DNA of 64,000 nucleotides from an uncultured Gammaproteobacteria bacterium (GTDB lineage Bacteria; Pseudomonadota; Gammaproteobacteria; DRLM01): the NCBI GenBank assembly GCA_947259075.1, contig CAMYKQ010000020.1, positions 1-64,000 of the forward strand, in the 5' to 3' direction. The notes under the pieces were generated by a model that did not search any database, was not told the origin of the DNA, and was given only the letters and a program-made list of their open reading frames with translations. This document shows positions 27,294 through 36,935 of this stretch, piece after piece. Position 1 is the stretch's first letter, and each line of letters begins with the position of its first letter. Both the position numbers and the translations under genes were made by a program.

Positions 27294-28256
27294 TCAGGAC
27301 ACTTTTTCCCCCGCCGCCTGCAAATCCGCATGATAGGACGAGCGCACCATCGGCCCGCTGGCGACGTTGCTGAAACCCATGTCTTCGGCGAGGCGGCCGA
27401 GGTCGGCGAATTCTTCCGGCGGCACGTAACGTTCGACGGGCAGGTGGTGGCGGCTGGGTTGCAAGTATTGGCCGAGGGTGAGCATGTCAACGCCGTGGGC
27501 GCGCAGGTCGCGCATGACATCGATGATCTCTTCATTGGTCTCGCCCAGGCCGAGCATCAGGCCGGACTTGGTGGGGATGTGCGGATGCGCGGTTTTGAAA
27601 CGCTGCAGCAGCGTCAGCGACCATTGATAATCCGAACCCGGACGCGCTTGTTTGTACAAACGCGGCACGGTTTCGAGATTGTGATTGAAGACATCGGGCA
27701 AGGCGGCGGCGAGTTGCTGCAGCGCCACGTCCATGCGCCCGCGAAAATCGGGCACGAGGATTTCGATTTTTGTCTGCGGCGTGGCGGCACGGGTGGCGGC
27801 GATGCAGGCGCGAAAGTGATCGGCGCCGCCGTCGCGCAAGTCGTCGCGATCCACCGAGGTGATGACGACGTATTTCAATTTCATCGCGGCGATGGTGGAC
27901 GCCATATTGCGCGGCTCTTCGGCGTCGAGGGCTTGGGGGCGGCCGTGGGCGACGTCGCAGAAGGGACAGCGGCGGGTGCAGATGGCGCCCATGATCATGA
28001 AGGTGGCGGTGCCATGGCTGAAGCATTCGCCGAGATTGGGGCAGGACGCCTCTTCGCACACGGTGTGCAGCTTGTGTTCGCGCAACACGGATTTCAGCCG
28101 CGCGACCTCCGGAGAGGTCGGCGCCTTGGCGCGGATCCAGCTTGGCTTGCGCAGCGCGTTCACGGTGGGCTCGATCTTGATGGGGATGCGCGCCATCTTG
28201 GCGGCGCCGCGCTGACGCGCGGGATCGGGCTTGGCTTGGTCGTCGTTTGCGGACAC
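27294..28256 (-). CDS. lipA: Lipoyl synthase
   Basis: 320 residues. Radical-SAM enzyme inserting two sulfurs into octanoyl groups on E2 and H proteins. It shows the auxiliary-cluster cysteines Cys67, Cys72 and Cys78 ([12 protein letters not shown]) and the radical-SAM triad Cys93, Cys97 and Cys100 (CTRRCPFC), with the conserved [16 protein letters not shown]. It is last in the block dacA-dat-ybeD-lipB-lipA, 14 bases after lipB. Confidence 0.97.
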   Translation of the reverse strand: MSANDDQAKPDPARQRGAAKMARIPIKIEPTVNALRKPSWIRAKAPTSPEVARLKSVLREHKLHTVCEEASCPNLGECFSHGTATFMIMGAICTRRCPFCDVAHGRPQALDAEEPRNMASTIAAMKLKYVVITSVDRDDLRDGGADHFRACIAATRAATPQTKIEILVPDFRGRMDVALQQLAAALPDVFNHNLETVPRLYKQARPGSDYQWSLTLLQRFKTAHPHIPTKSGLMLGLGETNEEIIDVMRDLRAHGVDMLTLGQYLQPSRHHLPVERYVPPEEFADLGRLAEDMGFSNVASGPMVRSSYHADLQAAGEKVS

Positions 28257-28270
28257 GGTGTTCTCCAGAA

Positions 28271-28933
28271 TTAGATCGCGGCGCCTAGCGGCAAGGACAC
28301 AGGCCCGGGCGCGTAGCGCAGTGTAACACCCAGGGCCAGGCCGAGCTGCGCCGCCAGCTGCCGCGCCACCTGTGCTTGGTCGACCCCGGCCGCCAAATCA
28401 CCGAGCTGGGTGACCGCGAGGCCGGGGTAGCCGCAGGGGTTGATGCGCGCGAAGGGCGACAGGTCCATGGCGATGTTGAGGCTGAGGCCGTGGTAACAAC
28501 AGCCGCGCCGCACCCGCAGGCCGAGGGCGGCGATCTTGGCGCCGTCGACGTACACCCCCGGCGCGTCGCGGCGGCCCTGGGCATCGATGCCGTATTCGGC
28601 AAGCACGGCGATCACCGCCGCTTCCAGACTGGTGACCAGCTGGCGCACGCCGATATGCAAACGCCGCAAATCCAGCAAGGGATAGGCCACCAGCTGGCCG
28701 GGGCCGTGATAAGTGACTTGGCCGCCGCGGTCGATCTGCACCACGGGAATCTCGCCGGGCGCGAGCAGGTGTTCCGGTTTGCCGTTGAGGCCGACGGTGA
28801 ACACCGGTGGATGTTCCACCAGCCACAATTCGTCCGCACCGCTGGCGTCGCGCTCCTCAGTGTAGCGCTGCATCGCGCGCCACAGCGGCTCGTAGGCTTG
28901 ACGCCCCAAGGCGCGCACGGTGATGAGGGACAT
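28271..28933 (-). CDS. lipB: Octanoyl-(acyl-carrier-protein):protein octanoyltransferase
   Basis: 220 residues. It moves octanoate from ACP to lipoyl domains, the step before LipA. Key features: [18 protein letters not shown] (69-86), catalytic Lys133 ([10 protein letters not shown]) and Cys167 (INPCGYPGL). It follows ybeD by ten bases, the same order as E. coli ybeD-lipB-lipA. Confidence 0.97.
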   Translation of the reverse strand: MSLITVRALGRQAYEPLWRAMQRYTEERDASGADELWLVEHPPVFTVGLNGKPEHLLAPGEIPVVQIDRGGQVTYHGPGQLVAYPLLDLRRLHIGVRQLVTSLEAAVIAVLAEYGIDAQGRRDAPGVYVDGAKIAALGLRVRRGCCYHGLSLNIAMDLSPFARINPCGYPGLAVTQLGDLAAGVDQAQVARQLAAQLGLALGVTLRYAPGPVSLPLGAAI

Positions 28934-28943
28934 GCCGCGCGCC

Positions 28944-29213
28944 TTAAAACGCCATCAACACCTGATCGCAAGCGACCAGGTCGTTATAAATCGCGTCGAG
29001 CTGGGCGCGGCTCACGGCGGTGATGGTGACGGTGACCGAGAGGTATTTGCCGCCGGCGCTGGCGCGGGTGCTCACCGCGCCCTCGGCAAGGTCGGGGGCA
29101 TGGCGGCGGATGATGGCCACCACCACGGCGTCGAAATGTTCGCTGGCGTGCCCCATGGCCTTGATGGGAAAGTCGCAGGGAAAATTAAACAGGGAATCAT
29201 CCGGTATTTGCAT
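28944..29213 (-). CDS. ybeD: YbeD/DUF493 family protein
   Basis: 89 residues, ACT-like fold. The conserved [13 protein letters not shown] (about 9-21) and C-terminal [16 protein letters not shown] match the YbeD (DUF493) family. In E. coli this gene also lies between dacA and lipB. Its molecular role is not established; an ACT-like regulatory function has been proposed because of the fold. Confidence 0.93.
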   Translation of the reverse strand: MQIPDDSLFNFPCDFPIKAMGHASEHFDAVVVAIIRRHAPDLAEGAVSTRASAGGKYLSVTVTITAVSRAQLDAIYNDLVACDQVLMAF

Positions 29214-29282
29214 GGGGCAAGTCGCTCGTCTATCGAGTAGGCTTCACAGTTAACGGCCGCGGGGAAACCGCGCCGCAGCGAT

Positions 29283-30152
29283 TCAAATCGCGACGTCTTC
29301 GCCGCGCTCGCGCACCTGCTGCTTGTAGGCTTGATACAGCGCCATCATCCGCTGCCACAGCGGACCGGGTTTGCCCTCGCCCACCGGCTGTTGATCGACG
29401 CGGGTGACGGGCAGAATCTCGCGCGTGGAGCTCGTGAGCCACACCTCGTCGGCATGGCGCAGGGCGCCGGCGGTGAAGCTCGCCTCTTCGATGGGCACGC
29501 CGTTGGCGACGGCCAATTCCAAAATCAAATCCCGCGTGACGCCGGGCAAAAGAAAAGGCCCTTTGGCCGGGGTGACGAGCACGCCGCCGCGCACGATGAA
29601 GACATTGCTGGCCGCGCCTTCAGTGATGACGCCGTCGCGTATCAGCACCGCCTCGACCGCGCCGGCGTCGATGGCGCGCTGCCGCAGCAATATATTGGAC
29701 AGCAGCGCGATGGCCTTGATATCGCAACGCTGCCAGCGGATGTCATCGAGCGTGATGACGGCCACGCCGTGTTGCGCGAGATCGGCGGGCAGCGGTTTGA
29801 GTGGGCTGCTGGCGGCGTAGACCGTGGGCTGGGTTTCCTTGGGAAAGGCGTGATCGCGCGGCGCGGCGCCACGCGTGACTTGCACGTACACCGATTGATC
29901 GCCGCCGCCGTTGCGCGCCACCAAGTCTTGCAGCAGCGCGCGCCAATGCGTGGCGCTGAGCGGATCGGCCAGGCGGATCTCGCCCAAGCTGCGGCGCAGG
30001 CGCGCCAAGTGTTGCTCCAAACGGAAGAGATGACCGCCGTAGGCCGGAATGACTTCGTATACGCCATCGCCGAAGACGAAGCCGCGATCACTCACCGGCA
30101 CCCGCGCCTGCTCGGGGGGAAGAAACTCACCGTTCAAATATACCGTCGCCAT
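29283..30152 (-). CDS. dat: D-amino acid (D-alanine) aminotransferase, class IV
   Basis: 289 residues, fold-type IV PLP enzyme. SDRGFVFGDGVYEVIPAYGG (21-40), the PLP Lys146 in CDIKAIALLSN, EGAASNVFIV and LLPGVTRDLILELA match D-alanine aminotransferases, which interconvert D-alanine and D-glutamate. The location directly after dacA, which releases D-alanine from peptidoglycan, supports a role in D-amino acid recycling. Branched-chain aminotransferase or aminodeoxychorismate lyase are alternatives within the fold, but context and length favour Dat. Confidence 0.88.
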   Translation of the reverse strand: MATVYLNGEFLPPEQARVPVSDRGFVFGDGVYEVIPAYGGHLFRLEQHLARLRRSLGEIRLADPLSATHWRALLQDLVARNGGGDQSVYVQVTRGAAPRDHAFPKETQPTVYAASSPLKPLPADLAQHGVAVITLDDIRWQRCDIKAIALLSNILLRQRAIDAGAVEAVLIRDGVITEGAASNVFIVRGGVLVTPAKGPFLLPGVTRDLILELAVANGVPIEEASFTAGALRHADEVWLTSSTREILPVTRVDQQPVGEGKPGPLWQRMMALYQAYKQQVRERGEDVAI

Positions 30153-30170
30153 CGCGTCAGCCCCCGTCTT

Positions 30171-31352
30171 TTATTGGAACCAAAGCCGCACTTCGTCCAT
30201 GGCACGCTGCAGTATATTGCCTTCGGCCACGGCGTTGAGCGCGATCAAAGGCTGCGCGACCACCGGCTCGCCCAGAAAAGTGATGTTGACGCTGCCGTAG
30301 CGCTGACCCTTGGCCGCGGGCGCGATGATGGGGTTTTCCACGCGCATCTCCGCCTTGAGATCGTTGTAACTGCCGCGGGGAAAGGTGAGGTACAAATCCG
30401 CGGGCAGACCCAAGGACAACTGCTCGACCTCGCCCTTCCATATCCGCACCGTCGACAGCGATTGCAGCGCGCTGTAGAGACGGCGGGTCTCGAAGAAACG
30501 GAAACCGTAACCCAAGAGCTTGTCGCTCTCCTGCGCCCGCTCGTTTTCACCGGCGGTGCCCAGCACCACCGAGATCAAACGCATGCCGTCCTGCTGCGCC
30601 GAGGCCACCAGGCAAAAACCCGCCGACTCGGTGTGACCGGTCTTCACCCCGTCGACGCTCTTGTTACGCCATAGCAATTTGTTGCGGTTGTGCTGGGTGA
30701 TGTTGTTGTAGGTGAATTCGCGGATGGCGTGCCATTTATAATGCTCGGGGAAATCGCGGATCAAGGCGCGGGTGAGCAACGCCATGTCGCGCGCCGTGGT
30801 GTAATGCTGCGGGTCGGGCAGACCCGTGGCATTGACGAAGTGGGTGCCACTCATGCCCAAGGCCTGCGCCTGCTGGTTCATCAAGGAGGCGAACACCTCC
30901 TCGCCGCCGGCGAAATGCTCGGCCAGCGCTACCGAGGCGTCGTTGCCCGATTGCACGATCATGCCCTTGAGCAGCACTTCCACCGGCACCTGCGTGCCCA
31001 CGCGCATGAAGGAACGCGAACCTTCCATGCGCCAGGCGCGCTCGGAGATGGTGACCATATCGCTGAGCTTGACGTGGCCCGCCTCGATCTCCTTGAAGAT
31101 CACATACGAGGTCATGATCTTGGTGAGGCTGGCGGGCTCCATGCGCTCATCGGATTTGGACTCGGCCAGCACCCGGCCGCTGTTGAAGTCCATCAAGATA
31201 TAGCCGCGCGCGGCCACCTCGGGCGGCGGCGGCACGGCCGCTTGCGCCACGGCCAGCTGCGGCAGACAAACAACCAAGAGCAGCGCGAGCCACGCCTTAA
31301 CGATAAAACTCTGTCCTGTTTTTACGACATACAACTTCATTTGAGAATTCAT
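30171..31352 (-). CDS. dacA: D-alanyl-D-alanine carboxypeptidase (PBP5/6 type)
   Basis: 393 residues. Signal peptide (about 18-37), then the serine-carboxypeptidase motifs Ser75-Leu-Thr-Lys78, Ser135-Gly-Asn137 and Lys237-Thr-Gly239. A C-terminal beta domain and an amphipathic membrane anchor (LQRAMDEVRLWFQ) complete the PBP5 layout. It trims the terminal D-alanine of periplasmic pentapeptides. It is 18 bases upstream of dat. Confidence 0.96.
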   Translation of the reverse strand: MNSQMKLYVVKTGQSFIVKAWLALLLVVCLPQLAVAQAAVPPPPEVAARGYILMDFNSGRVLAESKSDERMEPASLTKIMTSYVIFKEIEAGHVKLSDMVTISERAWRMEGSRSFMRVGTQVPVEVLLKGMIVQSGNDASVALAEHFAGGEEVFASLMNQQAQALGMSGTHFVNATGLPDPQHYTTARDMALLTRALIRDFPEHYKWHAIREFTYNNITQHNRNKLLWRNKSVDGVKTGHTESAGFCLVASAQQDGMRLISVVLGTAGENERAQESDKLLGYGFRFFETRRLYSALQSLSTVRIWKGEVEQLSLGLPADLYLTFPRGSYNDLKAEMRVENPIIAPAAKGQRYGSVNITFLGEPVVAQPLIALNAVAEGNILQRAMDEVRLWFQ

Positions 31353-31483
31353 CCGTCACTGTGGGCCCGCGGCGGCGGGCGGTTTGCTGGCAAGAATGTA
31401 GCTGAGATGGGGAAGCGGAAACCGGGCCTATTCTACCGCGCCTCTGCGGCAAATGCAGCCGAGGCCTTGCAGGAAGACCGTCG

Positions 31484-32380
31484 TCAATCAATCACAACAT
31501 GGGCGTCGCTCAGCCCCAGATCATCGAGCTTGCGGCTGACTTGATCGACTTCATCCACGCTGGACAGCGGCCCGAGACGCACGCGATACAGCGATCCACG
31601 AGGGGCCGCGCCCGGCTGCTCACTGATTTTCACCGCGCCGCGCGGCGCCACCGCGGCCACGCGCTGCGACAACTGCTCGGCATTACGCCGGTCGGCGAAA
31701 GCACCCACTTGCAGGAACATCGCGGGGGAGGAGTCAGTGGCCAGCTGAGGGGCGGCGGGGCTGGCCGCCGCGCCCTTCAACGCCGCCTCAGCGGGCATCA
31801 CGGCGCGCACCTCAACCTTACCCGTACCCTCGGCGACGATGCCGAGCTTGAGCGCGGCGACGTAGGACAAATCGATGAGCCGGTTGTGACGGAAGGGACC
31901 GCGGTCATTGACCTTGACTACCACCGTGCGGCCATTGCTCAAATTGGTGACCTCCACATAACTGGGAATCGGCAGGGTGGTGTGCGCGGCGGTCATCGCG
32001 TACATATCATAAGGCTCGCCGCTGGAGGTGCGGCGCCCGTGAAACTTGGTGCCATACCACGAGGCGATGCCGCGTTCTTTATAACCTTCATTGCTGGCCA
32101 GCACGTAGTAACGGCGGCCTTCGACTTCATAGAATTTGGGATTGCCATAGCGGCTGCGCGGCTCGATGCGCGGGATGGCGTCGGGCACGCCGTCCACGTC
32201 CAAGCCTTGGCGGACAGTGAGCGCGGGCGGGCCGTCACCGGAGGTGTCGAGCGTGCCGCTACCCGTTGACGGGGCGCTACCCGTTTTAGGCATACCGCCG
32301 CAGGCGCTCAACAGCAACGGCAGCGCCGCCGCCAACAACAGGGCGCGCGGCGCGCTGAACGGCAACAAACTGGATCGCAT
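31484..32380 (-). CDS. rlpA: RlpA-type septal lytic transglycosylase lipoprotein
   Basis: 298 residues from ATG 32380, chosen because GGAAG lies eight bases upstream and the signal peptide then starts MRSSLLPFSA; an in-frame ATG at 32407 is possible. Lipobox LLLSAC (Cys27). Double-psi beta-barrel domain with ERGIASWYGTKFHGRRTSSG and VKVNDRGPFRHNRLIDLSYV, and a C-terminal SPOR domain (FLQVGAFADRRNAEQLSQRV) that binds denuded glycan at the septum. In Pseudomonas RlpA cleaves glycan strands lacking stem peptides. It sits between mltB and dacA, as usual. Confidence 0.95.
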   Translation of the reverse strand: MRSSLLPFSAPRALLLAAALPLLLSACGGMPKTGSAPSTGSGTLDTSGDGPPALTVRQGLDVDGVPDAIPRIEPRSRYGNPKFYEVEGRRYYVLASNEGYKERGIASWYGTKFHGRRTSSGEPYDMYAMTAAHTTLPIPSYVEVTNLSNGRTVVVKVNDRGPFRHNRLIDLSYVAALKLGIVAEGTGKVEVRAVMPAEAALKGAAASPAAPQLATDSSPAMFLQVGAFADRRNAEQLSQRVAAVAPRGAVKISEQPGAAPRGSLYRVRLGPLSSVDEVDQVSRKLDDLGLSDAHVVID

Positions 32381-32415
32381 CGTCGAAACTTCCATCGTCT
32401 TACACATCGCCCCGC

Positions 32416-33426
32416 TTACGGACCGCCGGCCCGGGCCGCGCGCTGCTGATGCAGCTGGCGGATCTCTTCGCTCAATTGGTACACCGCCATGGCGTACAAG
32501 GGACTGCGATTATAACGGGTAATGACGTAAAAATTTTGCAGCCCCACCCAATATTCCGGACCGGATTCCTGCTCCAGGGCCAAGAGCGCGGCGGGGGCGG
32601 CGTCGGGCAGCTTCACGTCCGTGCTCACGCCGCGTTTTTTCATGTCCGCCCAGGGCAGCGAGGGTTTCAAACCGGCCTCGATCAGGGCGGGGACCTGATC
32701 GCCGCCCACCGTCGCGGGCACGGCGACGATGCCGTCTTTCTGCCAGCCGTGGACGCTGAAATAATTGGCGATGCTGCCAATGGCGTCGCTGGTGTTCTCC
32801 CACAGATCGCGCTTGCCGTCACCATCGAAGTCGATGGCGTAATGGCGGAAGCTGCTGGAGATGAATTGCGCTTGGCCCATGGCGCCCGCATAAGAGCCCT
32901 TCATCACCAAGGGATCGACGCCCTCTTCGCGGGTGAGCAATAAATATTGCTCCAATTCACCGCGGAAAAATTTGGCGCGCGGCGGATAATCGAAGGCAAG
33001 AGTCGCGAGGGAATCCATTACCCGGTAACCGCCTTGATGGCGGCCGTAGCGCGTTTCCACCCCGAGGATGGCGGTGATGATTTGCGGCGGCACGCCGAAT
33101 TTTTCCTCCGCCCGTTGCAGCTCCGCGGCGTGTTGTTGCCAAAACTCCACGCCGCCTTCGATGCGGCTGCTTTGCAGGAAGATCGGCCGGTATTGATGCC
33201 AAGGTTTGCTCTCCGCCGGGCGCGAGATGACTTTGATGATGTCTTCACGCGGCTCCACGTTTTTGAACCAGCCCTCCAATTGGGCGCGCTCGAAGCCGTG
33301 GCGCTGCTGCATTTCGCCGATGAAGGCGCTGACATCGGCGCGCGCCAGATACTCGGGGCCGGCCGGTGATGCGGCGCAGGCCGCGAGAGGCATGGACAAT
33401 AACAGGGAAATCCAATGACGTGTCAT
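32416..33426 (-). CDS. mltB: Membrane-bound lytic murein transglycosylase B
   Basis: 336 residues. Lipoprotein with lipobox PLAAC (Cys17). Soluble-lytic-transglycosylase B fold with catalytic Glu124 in ILGVETRYGRHQG and the conserved YAGAMGQAQFISSSFRHYAID. The EF-hand-like FDGDGKRDLW follows (about 219-228). It cleaves the MurNAc-GlcNAc bond to form 1,6-anhydroMurNAc ends. Thirteen bases after rodA. Confidence 0.96.
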   Translation of the reverse strand: MTRHWISLLLSMPLAACAASPAGPEYLARADVSAFIGEMQQRHGFERAQLEGWFKNVEPREDIIKVISRPAESKPWHQYRPIFLQSSRIEGGVEFWQQHAAELQRAEEKFGVPPQIITAILGVETRYGRHQGGYRVMDSLATLAFDYPPRAKFFRGELEQYLLLTREEGVDPLVMKGSYAGAMGQAQFISSSFRHYAIDFDGDGKRDLWENTSDAIGSIANYFSVHGWQKDGIVAVPATVGGDQVPALIEAGLKPSLPWADMKKRGVSTDVKLPDAAPAALLALEQESGPEYWVGLQNFYVITRYNRSPLYAMAVYQLSEEIRQLHQQRAARAGGP

Positions 33427-33438
33427 GACAAGAAACCT

Positions 33439-34575
33439 TTATGAGCCGGACAATAAACGCCGGTGGGTGTGAATAGACATGAGGATACCGAAAGCGGCCA
33501 TCAGGGTCACCAGCGAGGTGCCGCCGTAACTCACCAAGGGCAAGGGCACGCCGACCACCGGCAACAGGCCGGTGACCATGCCGATGTTGACGAAGACATA
33601 CACGAAGAAGGTCAGGGTGATGCTGCCCGCGACCAGACGAGTAAACGTGCTTTGCGCTTGGGTGGCAATGTACAGGCCGCGGGCGATGATGAAAAGGTAG
33701 ATCGCCAGCAACACCAAGATACCGATGAGACCGAACTCTTCACCCAGCACCGCGAAGATGAAATCGGTGGAACGCTCGGGCAGAAAATCCAGATGGGCCT
33801 GGGTGCCGTTGAGCCAGCCCTTGCCGTAAAAACCGCCGGAGCCGATGGCGATCTTCGATTGAATGATGTGATAACCCGAACCCAAGGGATCGTTTTCCGG
33901 ATTCAGGAAGGTGATGACGCGCTGGCGCTGATAATCGCGCAGGAAATACCACAGTACCGGCGCGACGGCGGCCAGAGCCGCGCCCACTAAAAACACCCAG
34001 CGCCAGGCCACCCCGGCGAGCAGCAATACGAAGATGCCGGAGCTGGCGACGAGCAGCGCCGTGCCCAAATCCGGCTGGCGCGCGATCAGTATCGTCGGCA
34101 CCACTAAAATCAGACTGGCCACCAGCAGGGCTTTATACGCCGGCGGCAAGGGCCGCTCCGCCACATACCACGCCACCATCAGCGGCACGGCGAGCTTCAT
34201 GATTTCGGAGGGCTGAAAACGGATCACGCCCAAATCCAGCCAGCGCTGCGCGCCTTTGCCGATCTCGCCCATCACCAGCACCGCCAATAATAAAAATACT
34301 CCAAGGCCGTACAACCACGGCGTCCAGCGTTCGAAGTGATGCGGCGGGATATGGGCCAAGACCAGCAACACGGTGAAACCTAAACCGAGGCGGATGATCT
34401 GCCGGATCAGCATATCGTTGTTCTGCGCGCTGGCGCTGTACAGCACGATCAAGCCCACCGCCGCCAGCAACAACAACGCGGCCAGCAACGGCAGGTCCAC
34501 GTTCAAACCGCGTATAAACAGACTGCGGCGGTGGCGCCGGTCGGCCAAGCGTGTGAGATTGTAGTCACTGCTCAT
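33439..34575 (-). CDS. rodA: Rod-shape peptidoglycan polymerase RodA (MrdB)
   Basis: 378 residues, ten hydrophobic segments of the SEDS family. Typical motifs are RQPDLGTALLVASSGIFVLL (about 165-184), the PERSTDFIFAVLGEEFGLIG loop and C-terminal GVPLPLVSYGGTSLVTLMAA. RodA is the glycosyltransferase partner of PBP2 in lateral wall synthesis. It starts two bases after mrdA. Confidence 0.97.
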   Translation of the reverse strand: MSSDYNLTRLADRRHRRSLFIRGLNVDLPLLAALLLLAAVGLIVLYSASAQNNDMLIRQIIRLGLGFTVLLVLAHIPPHHFERWTPWLYGLGVFLLLAVLVMGEIGKGAQRWLDLGVIRFQPSEIMKLAVPLMVAWYVAERPLPPAYKALLVASLILVVPTILIARQPDLGTALLVASSGIFVLLLAGVAWRWVFLVGAALAAVAPVLWYFLRDYQRQRVITFLNPENDPLGSGYHIIQSKIAIGSGGFYGKGWLNGTQAHLDFLPERSTDFIFAVLGEEFGLIGILVLLAIYLFIIARGLYIATQAQSTFTRLVAGSITLTFFVYVFVNIGMVTGLLPVVGVPLPLVSYGGTSLVTLMAAFGILMSIHTHRRLLSGS

Positions 34576-34577
34576 GC

Positions 34578-36431
34578 TTACAGACCCGGTTTGCCGCTGA
34601 AATAACGGTCCATCACCGCCCGCGCCACCGGCGCGGCTTCGCCGCTGCCGCTGCCGCCGTTCTCGACGATCACGGCCACGGCGATCTCGGGGTCTTCCAC
34701 CGGCGCGAAGGCCACGAACAAGGCGTGGTCGTGCAAGCGCTCGGCGAGTTCGCTGGCTTTGTATTTTTCGCCTTGCTTGATACCGAAGACCTGCGCCGTG
34801 CCGGTCTTGCCCGCGATGTGATAAGCCAGGCCGCGGTTGATGCCCTTCGCGGTGCCGCCCGGGTCATGCACCACGTCCTGCATGGCACCGATCACCACGT
34901 CCCAATTGGCGGGATCGGACAGCGGCACTTTAGCGGTGTGCAAGGGCGCCTGCATCATCAGCTCGCCGCCGCTGGTCGCTTGCGTGGCGCGCAGGATCTG
35001 CGGACGAAACACCTCGCCGCGATTGGCCAGCATGGCGGTGGCCGCGGCCAATTGCAGCGGCGTGGTCAGCATGAAGCCCTGGCCGATGCCGGTGATGAGA
35101 GTCTCGCCGGGAAACCACGCCTGGCGCCGCGCCGCGCGTTTCCACTCGCGCGAGGGCAGCAAACCGGCGGCTTCGCCGGGCAGGTCGATCCCGGTTCGGC
35201 GGCCCAGACCAAAATAACTAAGATATTTATGTATGCGATCGATGCCCAAGGTGCGCGCCAAATCGTAAAAATACACATCGCAGGAATGCATGATCGCGGT
35301 GCGCACATTGGTGGTACCGTGCCCCTCTCTCTTCCAGTCGCGATAGCGGTGCTCATCACCGGGCAGGGAAAACCAGCCGGGGCAAAAGGTGCTGGTGCGG
35401 GGCGTGACCTCTTTGTATTCCAAACCCGCCAAGGCCAGCAGCGGCTTGATGGTCGAGCCCGGCGGGTATTGCCCCGTCAGCACGCGATTGAACAGCGGCT
35501 GATCCAGCGAGTCTTGCAAGGCTTGATAGTCCTTGGTGGAAATCCCGTTCACGAACGCGCCGGGGTCATACCCCGGCAAGCTGGCGAGCACCAGCACCTC
35601 GCCGCTCTTGGGGTTGATGGCCACCACCGCGCCGCGTTTACCGGTGAGCGCGAGCTCGGCCACCCATTGCAGATCGGCGTCGAGGCTGAGATACAGATTC
35701 TGCCCCGGCGCCGGCAGGCGCCGTTCCAGCACCCGCAGCACCCGGCCCACCGCATTGGTCTCCTCGTGCTGATAACCCACTTGGCCGTGCAAAACCGCTT
35801 CGTAATATTTTTCCACCCCGGTCTTGCCGGTGTAGGTGGTGCCGCGGTAATTGGTGGCGTCCAAGCTCTGCAACTCCGCCTCATTGATGCGGCCGACGAA
35901 ACCCACGGCATGCACGCCGAGTTCGCCCAGCGGGTAATCGCGGGTCAGGCGCGCGCCGATGTCCACGCCGGGGAAGCGATGACGGTTGACCGCGAAGCGC
36001 GCGACTTCTTCCTCGCTCAAGCGCAGCCGCAGCGGAATGGCCTCGAAGGGGTGTTTTTGCTCAAGCCGTTTTTTGAATTGCTCGAGGTCCTCCTCGCTGA
36101 TCGCGACCAGGCCGGCCAGCTCCGCGAGGGTTTCATCGAGGTTTTTTACCTGCTCGGGAATCACCTCCAGGCTGAAGGCGGGCAAGTTCTGCGCGAGCAA
36201 CACCCCTTTGCGGTCATAGATCAAACCCCGCGTGGGCGGGATGGGCACGATATTGACCCGGTTGTTTTCCGACAAGGTGGAAAAATGCTCGTGGCTGATA
36301 ATCTGCAAATACACCAGCCGTCCCACGACCAGCACCAGCAACAGCATTACACCCACCAAGGCCACCAGCGCCCGGCTGGTGAATAAATGGGTTTCGCGCA
36401 AATGATCTTTTAAGGGGGTGCGTAGGGCCAT
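34578..36431 (-). CDS. mrdA: Penicillin-binding protein 2 (elongasome transpeptidase)
   Basis: 617 residues. Single N-terminal transmembrane helix (about 21-42), class B PBP pedestal domain, then the transpeptidase domain with catalytic Ser in PPGSTIKPLLALAG, HSCDVYFYDLA and the KTGTAQVF triad. It cross-links nascent lateral wall with RodA and the MreBCD scaffold. The C-terminus ends soon after the NGGSGSGEAAPVARAVMDRY motif. It is just downstream of mreD. Confidence 0.97.
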   Translation of the reverse strand: MALRTPLKDHLRETHLFTSRALVALVGVMLLLVLVVGRLVYLQIISHEHFSTLSENNRVNIVPIPPTRGLIYDRKGVLLAQNLPAFSLEVIPEQVKNLDETLAELAGLVAISEEDLEQFKKRLEQKHPFEAIPLRLRLSEEEVARFAVNRHRFPGVDIGARLTRDYPLGELGVHAVGFVGRINEAELQSLDATNYRGTTYTGKTGVEKYYEAVLHGQVGYQHEETNAVGRVLRVLERRLPAPGQNLYLSLDADLQWVAELALTGKRGAVVAINPKSGEVLVLASLPGYDPGAFVNGISTKDYQALQDSLDQPLFNRVLTGQYPPGSTIKPLLALAGLEYKEVTPRTSTFCPGWFSLPGDEHRYRDWKREGHGTTNVRTAIMHSCDVYFYDLARTLGIDRIHKYLSYFGLGRRTGIDLPGEAAGLLPSREWKRAARRQAWFPGETLITGIGQGFMLTTPLQLAAATAMLANRGEVFRPQILRATQATSGGELMMQAPLHTAKVPLSDPANWDVVIGAMQDVVHDPGGTAKGINRGLAYHIAGKTGTAQVFGIKQGEKYKASELAERLHDHALFVAFAPVEDPEIAVAVIVENGGSGSGEAAPVARAVMDRYFSGKPGL

Positions 36432-36444
36432 GAGTATGGGGCGG

Positions 36445-36933
36445 TCAACTCACCCGGAAATGGCGGCGCAGGCGGCGCAAAAACAAGAATACCCAGGGCC
36501 ACAGCAGACCGCTCGCCAAACTGGGCAACCAGTAATCCCAGCCCTGATGCGCCTGCCCGATCATGCCTTGCACCCACAACACCAATAATTGCTCCAAGGC
36601 GACGAGGACCATCACGCTCAAGGCCTGCTGCCATAAGGGGAAGACCCGGATACGTTGATGGAGTTTCACGGCGAGATAGGCGGCCACCGCGAAACCCAAG
36701 GCGTGCTGACCCAGCAAGGCGCCGCGCAGCACATCCACGCACAGTCCCGCCAGCCAGGCATAACCCACGCTCACCCGGTGCGGCAGGGCCAAGCACCAAT
36801 AGATCAGCACCATGGCCGTCCACTCGGGACGGAAGGGCGCCACCCAGGCCGGCAGCACCACGATGGTAAGCATGAGCGCGGCCACGACGCTCGCCAAAAT
36901 AATCCACCCGCCATGATGCCGCGCCATCGCCAT
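36445..36933 (-). CDS. mreD: Rod-shape-determining protein MreD
   Basis: 162 residues from ATG 36933, two bases after the mreC stop; the longer frame to 37026 runs inside mreC. Five to six hydrophobic segments, with FRPEWTAMVLIYWCLALPHR and the central GLCVDVLRGALLGQHALGFA motif that marks MreD. It stabilises the MreC-PBP2 elongasome in the inner membrane. Confidence 0.94.
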   Translation of the reverse strand: MAMARHHGGWIILASVVAALMLTIVVLPAWVAPFRPEWTAMVLIYWCLALPHRVSVGYAWLAGLCVDVLRGALLGQHALGFAVAAYLAVKLHQRIRVFPLWQQALSVMVLVALEQLLVLWVQGMIGQAHQGWDYWLPSLASGLLWPWVFLFLRRLRRHFRVS

Positions 36934-36935
36934 AC

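Noticed and set aside
34725-36386. 553-codon open frame antisense to mrdA
   Set aside because: It mirrors the mrdA codons in a GC-rich genome, is His/Gln/Gly-rich without family motifs, and lacks a ribosome-binding site.
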